Assembly: GCA_003661775.1 (NCBI GenBank)
Contig: QMWT01000053.1
Span: 1 to 6,969, forward strand
Direction of reading: 5' to 3'
DNA from: Thermoprotei archaeon
Lineage (GTDB): Archaea > Thermoproteota > Thermoprotei_A > Sulfolobales > Ignisphaeraceae
DNA length: 6,969 bases
The notes beneath the pieces are model-generated. The model was not told where the DNA came from. It worked only from the letters and a program-made list of their open reading frames with translations, and made no database searches. The position numbers and the translations under genes were made by a program. This document shows, one piece after another, positions 4,366 to 6,969 of the stretch. Position 1 is the first letter of the stretch. Each line of letters begins with the position of its first letter.

Positions 4366-5289
4366 ATGGTCTCGGAATGGCATCCTATATACGTGAATGA
4401 TGATGAGAAACAAACCTCAGGGCTTAAGCTTAAGTTAGATGTATTAAGGACTCTGGATTCTGAGATCGACTTTGGAAGAGGATTCCTCCAGCTTGAACTT
4501 GTGCTAAAGCTAGCTGAATCAGAGAAAGGCTTCACTCCCAAGGAGTTAGCCCTTGCATTGAACCAGAGATATAAGGCAGTTATAGACGCTCTCAGAAAGC
4601 TCATAAGGAAAGGTATCGTTGAGAAGTACAGCGATGGAGGACTTGAGCTCTATAGACTTACAGAGAAAGGCAGAAGTTACTACGAGAGGCTGCTAGCTAT
4701 ACTTGGTATAGCGAAGGAAGAATCTAGAAGGAGTGCCTTAGCCCGAAGAGTTTTTATAAATGAGATTGCAAGGGAGTTCATCCAACATAGCTATATAGTG
4801 GATGCTCTTATAGCTATTGCAACAGGCAGGAGAGGGGAGCTTGATCTGGAAACAATAGCTACGCTATTCAACTTGAGTAAGGCTAGAGCTCAGACCTACC
4901 TAGATATGTATTCTGAGAAAGGGCGTCCTCTAAGATTATTTAGAAGATACATAAAGCCTTCTCTCATGAGGAGAATACTTGGGTTCTTAGGGATCAACAA
5001 AGGGCGTTGGAAGATCTACTACAGGCTTACCAGTGATGGGCTACAGCTATACCATAGAATGCCTCAGTATGTTAAGTTTAAACACAGTATGCCTGCTCAA
5101 ATACTTCGCCTAATTACCAATGTGGGGCATCCTAAGCTTGTTTACAGGAGGTTAGCTCTGATCATATCCTCGGGCAACTTGATCCTGGCTATTCTCGCCT
5201 TTGTGGGTTACGTCACACTAACTGCTCCTATATTCGTGTGGCTTGTAGCTACTAGTACTTTATTGATACTGGCACTACTCGCCTTCTAA
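4366..5289 (+). CDS. Membrane-anchored transcription regulator with two winged-helix domains
   Basis: The protein has 307 residues from ATG 4366. The first winged helix lies at about 40-112 (TPKELALALNQRYKAVIDAL as helix-turn-helix, then a wing ending LYRLTEKGRSYYERL); a second related domain lies at about 140-232 (ELDLETIATLFNLSKARAQT, wing ending IYYRLTSDGLQLYHRM). Two hydrophobic helices follow at about 263-283 and 287-307, the last running to the final residue, with basic residues (KLVYRR) just before the first. The DNA-binding part would therefore face the cytoplasm from the membrane. GAAGGTG at 4353-4359 lies 6 bases before this ATG, which I prefer over GTG 4357. It has its own likely promoter at 4307-4320. 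The layout recalls ArnR/ArnR1, membrane-bound activators of archaellum genes in Sulfolobus, but ArnR has one winged helix, so this is a similarity in plan and not an assignment. Control of the chemotaxis or archaellum genes is inference. Confidence 0.85.
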   Translation: MVSEWHPIYVNDDEKQTSGLKLKLDVLRTLDSEIDFGRGFLQLELVLKLAESEKGFTPKELALALNQRYKAVIDALRKLIRKGIVEKYSDGGLELYRLTEKGRSYYERLLAILGIAKEESRRSALARRVFINEIAREFIQHSYIVDALIAIATGRRGELDLETIATLFNLSKARAQTYLDMYSEKGRPLRLFRRYIKPSLMRRILGFLGINKGRWKIYYRLTSDGLQLYHRMPQYVKFKHSMPAQILRLITNVGHPKLVYRRLALIISSGNLILAILAFVGYVTLTAPIFVWLVATSTLLILALLAF

Positions 5290-5308
5290 AACTCTCAACT
5301 AGGTTAAT

Positions 5309-6157
5309 TCACAACACTAAGTCTCGTTCTAGTTCTTTTGACAACAGTATCAGTCTCTGGAGGTTGCTAAGCATTCTATCATTAAGAATCGTTACTCGAT
5401 ACCTCTTAGCAGGAATATTCATCAGCTCTTCCTTGCATCTCTCCGCTTCGCTTGGACTCCTTGTAACGTGTAATATGTACTCTAAATGTGGAGTTGACAC
5501 AGGAATAGCTCTGTAAAAGGAGCCGGTTCTTATGACTCTCCACAAAGTTAGGCTTCGACCACTGTTAACGAGGTCTACGGAAGACCTATCTGTAGTTTTT
5601 CGTATGTGTATAAACCCGCGCGCTATAGCCATGAAGGGCACAAAGCTAATCCCCGGTATAGGTTTTTCAAACCATAGTATGTGAGAACGGTTATCGCTAG
5701 ATACTACCACTGCTGTGGGCAAAACCCTGTTCAACGCCTCCTCGAGGTACCTACACGGTCTTTTCCACGAGGATCTTGTGAGTATAAGCTTGTCCGCATG
5801 GCTTACTCCTGGCTGTAGAAGCCTGCCAGAGCCTTGCTCTAAGAGGAGTGCTAGAGCCTTTAGAAACAGTAGTATTTTAACGAAGCCCCATTTATCTACT
5901 TGATAATCTATGCATACGCCACGAGGTAGTGCGCTGGCGAGCTTAACGCTAATAAAAGAAGGGTCTAGGCATTTCCAGCTTACTCTTCTAGCAATACGCT
6001 CTAAGCACCTCCCCACCTCCATAGCGAGCCTTGACTCAACCCTGTTTAGCTCCTTCAGCTCCTGTTCAAGAACGTTCACCTGTTCTCGTAGTTTCTCTAG
6101 TCCCTTGATGGTGTTTTCTGCGAGTTCCTCACCAATACTGCCTAGGAATCTCTTCAA
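5309..6157 (-). CDS. Uncharacterised protein with N-terminal coiled coil
   Basis: I do not recognise a family. The 282-residue reading starts with a coiled coil (about 12-58; V27, L30, L34, L37, L44, V48, C51, I55 in heptad spacing), followed by a mixed globular part with a hydrophobic stretch FVKILLFLKALALLLEQ (92-108) that is more likely a buried helix than a membrane span, then strand-rich sequence (TAVVVSSDNRSHILWF; FVPFMAIARGFIHI; LEYILHVTRSP) and a final helical segment (MLSNLQRLILLSKELERDL). Five cysteines are scattered without a metal-site pattern. The start is uncertain: TTG 6157 has no ribosome site, the frame stays open upstream to a TAA at 6233-6235, and a strong GGGAGGT at 6194-6200 has no start codon after it. 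It converges with the membrane regulator with a 19-base gap. Length, composition and lack of overlap support a real gene. Confidence 0.72.
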   Translation of the reverse strand: MKRFLGSIGEELAENTIKGLEKLREQVNVLEQELKELNRVESRLAMEVGRCLERIARRVSWKCLDPSFISVKLASALPRGVCIDYQVDKWGFVKILLFLKALALLLEQGSGRLLQPGVSHADKLILTRSSWKRPCRYLEEALNRVLPTAVVVSSDNRSHILWFEKPIPGISFVPFMAIARGFIHIRKTTDRSSVDLVNSGRSLTLWRVIRTGSFYRAIPVSTPHLEYILHVTRSPSEAERCKEELMNIPAKRYRVTILNDRMLSNLQRLILLSKELERDLVL

Positions 6158-6264
6158 TGCTTTTCTGATATCGTCTGGCTCCGGGAAGTAGGTACCTCCC
6201 TGCAGCGCGCAGTCACCGTGTCTAGTAGAACTTTAGGTCCTTATTGCTGTTGCGTAGAGTGCTA

Positions 6265-6277
6265 CGTACAACGTACG
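6265..6277. repeat. Inverted repeat CGTAC-AAC-GTACG in the spacer before the small winged-helix gene
   Basis: The two 5-base arms (6265-6269 and 6273-6277) are exact complements around a 3-base centre. The site lies between two divergent genes and about 45 bases ahead of a TATA-like TTATAAAC, where an autoregulatory operator of the winged-helix protein might be expected. Function is inferred from position only. Confidence 0.35.
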
Positions 6278-6309
6278 GAAAACAGGTAAGAGGAGAGTAA
6301 GTGGAACAG

Positions 6310-6317
6310 TTATAAAC
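6310..6317 (+). promoter_or_regulatory. TATA-like element TTATAAAC close to the winged-helix start
   Basis: This matches an archaeal TATA box but sits only 8 bases before TTG 6325, so a transcript from it would begin around 6335-6340, after that start codon. It also contains the in-frame TAA. It is either a coincidence, the promoter of a transcript with a later start, or evidence that the gene start is misjudged. Confidence 0.3.
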
Positions 6318-6324
6318 GATAGCC

Positions 6325-6624
6325 TTGCTGGGTATTGCGCATCAGCGAATACTCCTAGCGTTGTTCAAGGAGGGGAAACCTACTCATGTAAGGAAACTCA
6401 TGGAGGTAGCAGGAATTCAGTACAACATCAGATACCATATTGAGGTTCTGCAGCGACTGGACCTCGTAGATGTTAAGGAAGATGGGTACCCAAGGAGGAA
6501 AGTTATTACACTTACTGAAAAGGGTATGAGGGTAGCAAAGCTACTTTATGAGATCGAATCACTTCTAAAACGCCCTTGCGCCACCCCTCCTACTCCATGC
6601 TCCTCTCGGGGAGGGGGCCCGTAA
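6325..6624 (+). CDS. Small winged-helix DNA-binding protein
   Basis: The 99-residue product is a single winged-helix domain of the archaeal MarR/ArsR-like kind: AHQRILLALFKEGKP (helix 1), THVRKLMEVAGIQYNIRYHI (helix-turn-helix, about 20-39), LQRLDLVDVKEDGYPRRKVI (wing, about 42-61) and LTEKGMRVAKLLYEIESLLK (last helix, often used for dimers). It probably acts as a local transcription regulator; its target is unknown. The start is unclear: TTG 6325 is the first start after an in-frame TAA (6313-6315), yet the best ribosome site, AGGAG at 6291-6295, points to GTG 6301, in the same frame but cut off by that TAA. The last 15 or so residues (PCATPPTPCSSRGGGP) look unstructured and overlap the end of the opposite gene by 35 bases. 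The core domain is well supported; the 5' end is not. Confidence 0.75.
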   Translation: MLGIAHQRILLALFKEGKPTHVRKLMEVAGIQYNIRYHIEVLQRLDLVDVKEDGYPRRKVITLTEKGMRVAKLLYEIESLLKRPCATPPTPCSSRGGGP

Positions 6625-6943
6625 TGATCCTATGGAGTCTCTGAAGAAGCTTCTCGGCAGGGGCGCCGGCACCAAGGATTAGTAGGAGTACCCTACCTCG
6701 AGCTTTGAGGAGGGCGAACTTGGTGCCTCCACCATATTTAGAATCCTCAGACCCGCTAAGCCTTACAATCAAGTAATCACCAGGCTTTACGAGAACGTGC
6801 GCTAATTCCACAACACGCTTAGGCAGCGTCGATACCAGGCAAGGAGGCCAATAGGCAATAAGATTATTCATGCTATTGAAGATAGCTACACCCTTTACAC
6901 TAACACCATCAACTATCAGCTCTAATGAGCCATCTGCGGTCAT
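6590..6943 (-). CDS. Small Roadblock/LC7-like protein (tentative)
   Basis: The product has 117 residues and no membrane segment. The pattern of an initial strand pair (VKGVAIFNSMNNLIAYWP, 16-33), a central helix (VSTLPKRVVELAHVLV, 37-52), strands (GDYLIVRLSG; TKFALLKA; GRVLLLILGA) and a final helix (AEKLLQRLHRIITG) resembles the Roadblock/LC7 fold, whose members bind small GTPases such as MglA and act in polarity or trafficking. This is a guess from the order of elements and from GVAIF-N-LIA, not a firm match; a profilin-like or other small alpha/beta protein is possible. GGGAG at 6951-6955 lies 7 bases before ATG 6943 and supports the start. Its last 11 codons overlap the tail of the opposite winged-helix gene. 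Anything upstream of it lies outside the window. Confidence 0.65.
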   Translation of the reverse strand: MTADGSLELIVDGVSVKGVAIFNSMNNLIAYWPPCLVSTLPKRVVELAHVLVKPGDYLIVRLSGSEDSKYGGGTKFALLKARGRVLLLILGAGAPAEKLLQRLHRIITGPLPERSME

Positions 6944-6969
6944 GCCACGTCTCCCAATAATACCTTATC

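Noticed and set aside
5664..5720. Transmembrane segments in the 282-residue protein
   Set aside because: Its hydrophobic stretches are short, interrupted by charged or polar residues, and alternate with strand-like sequence, so a soluble fold is more likely.

Overview
The window looks like part of a chromosome from a hyperthermophilic archaeon, most likely a member of the Thermoproteota or a related lineage. This is inferred from AGG/AGA and ATA codon preference, short operons with GGTG/GGAG-type ribosome sites, T-rich archaeal TATA boxes (for example TTTTTTAAG at 4308-4316), a GTG/TTG start habit, and the archaeal style of the winged-helix regulators. No species can be named from the sequence alone.

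Left part (1-4116): a chemotaxis locus made of two divergent arms. The leftward arm reads, from 2239 down to position 1: a 73-residue protein that is nearly all one coiled coil, a ParA/MinD-type ATPase, CheY, and CheB (cut by the left edge). The gaps are only 3, 3 and 6 bases, so this is surely one operon. The rightward arm reads: a methyl-accepting chemotaxis protein with no membrane segment (2470-3558, interrupted by an in-frame TGA) and CheW. CheA, CheR, CheC and CheD are not in the window. Having a ParA-type ATPase and a small coiled-coil partner among the genes for a soluble receptor suggests a system that positions or partitions cytoplasmic chemosensory clusters. This would resemble in concept PpfA/TlpT of Rhodobacter, ParC of Vibrio and MinD4 of Haloferax.

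Middle (4117-5289): a promoter-bearing spacer with two TATA-like boxes, then a rightward gene for a regulator with two winged-helix domains and two transmembrane helices at its very C-terminus. It is a membrane-tethered transcription factor reminiscent of the ArnR regulators of the Sulfolobus archaellum.

Right part (5290-6969): a convergent leftward gene for an unrecognised 282-residue protein with an N-terminal coiled coil; a small rightward winged-helix protein with an uncertain start; and a leftward 117-residue protein with Roadblock/LC7-like character whose end overlaps the winged-helix gene by 35 bases.

No rRNA, tRNA, CRISPR array or insertion sequence was seen. No gene-free stretch exceeds 300 bases; the longest is the spacer at 4117-4365.
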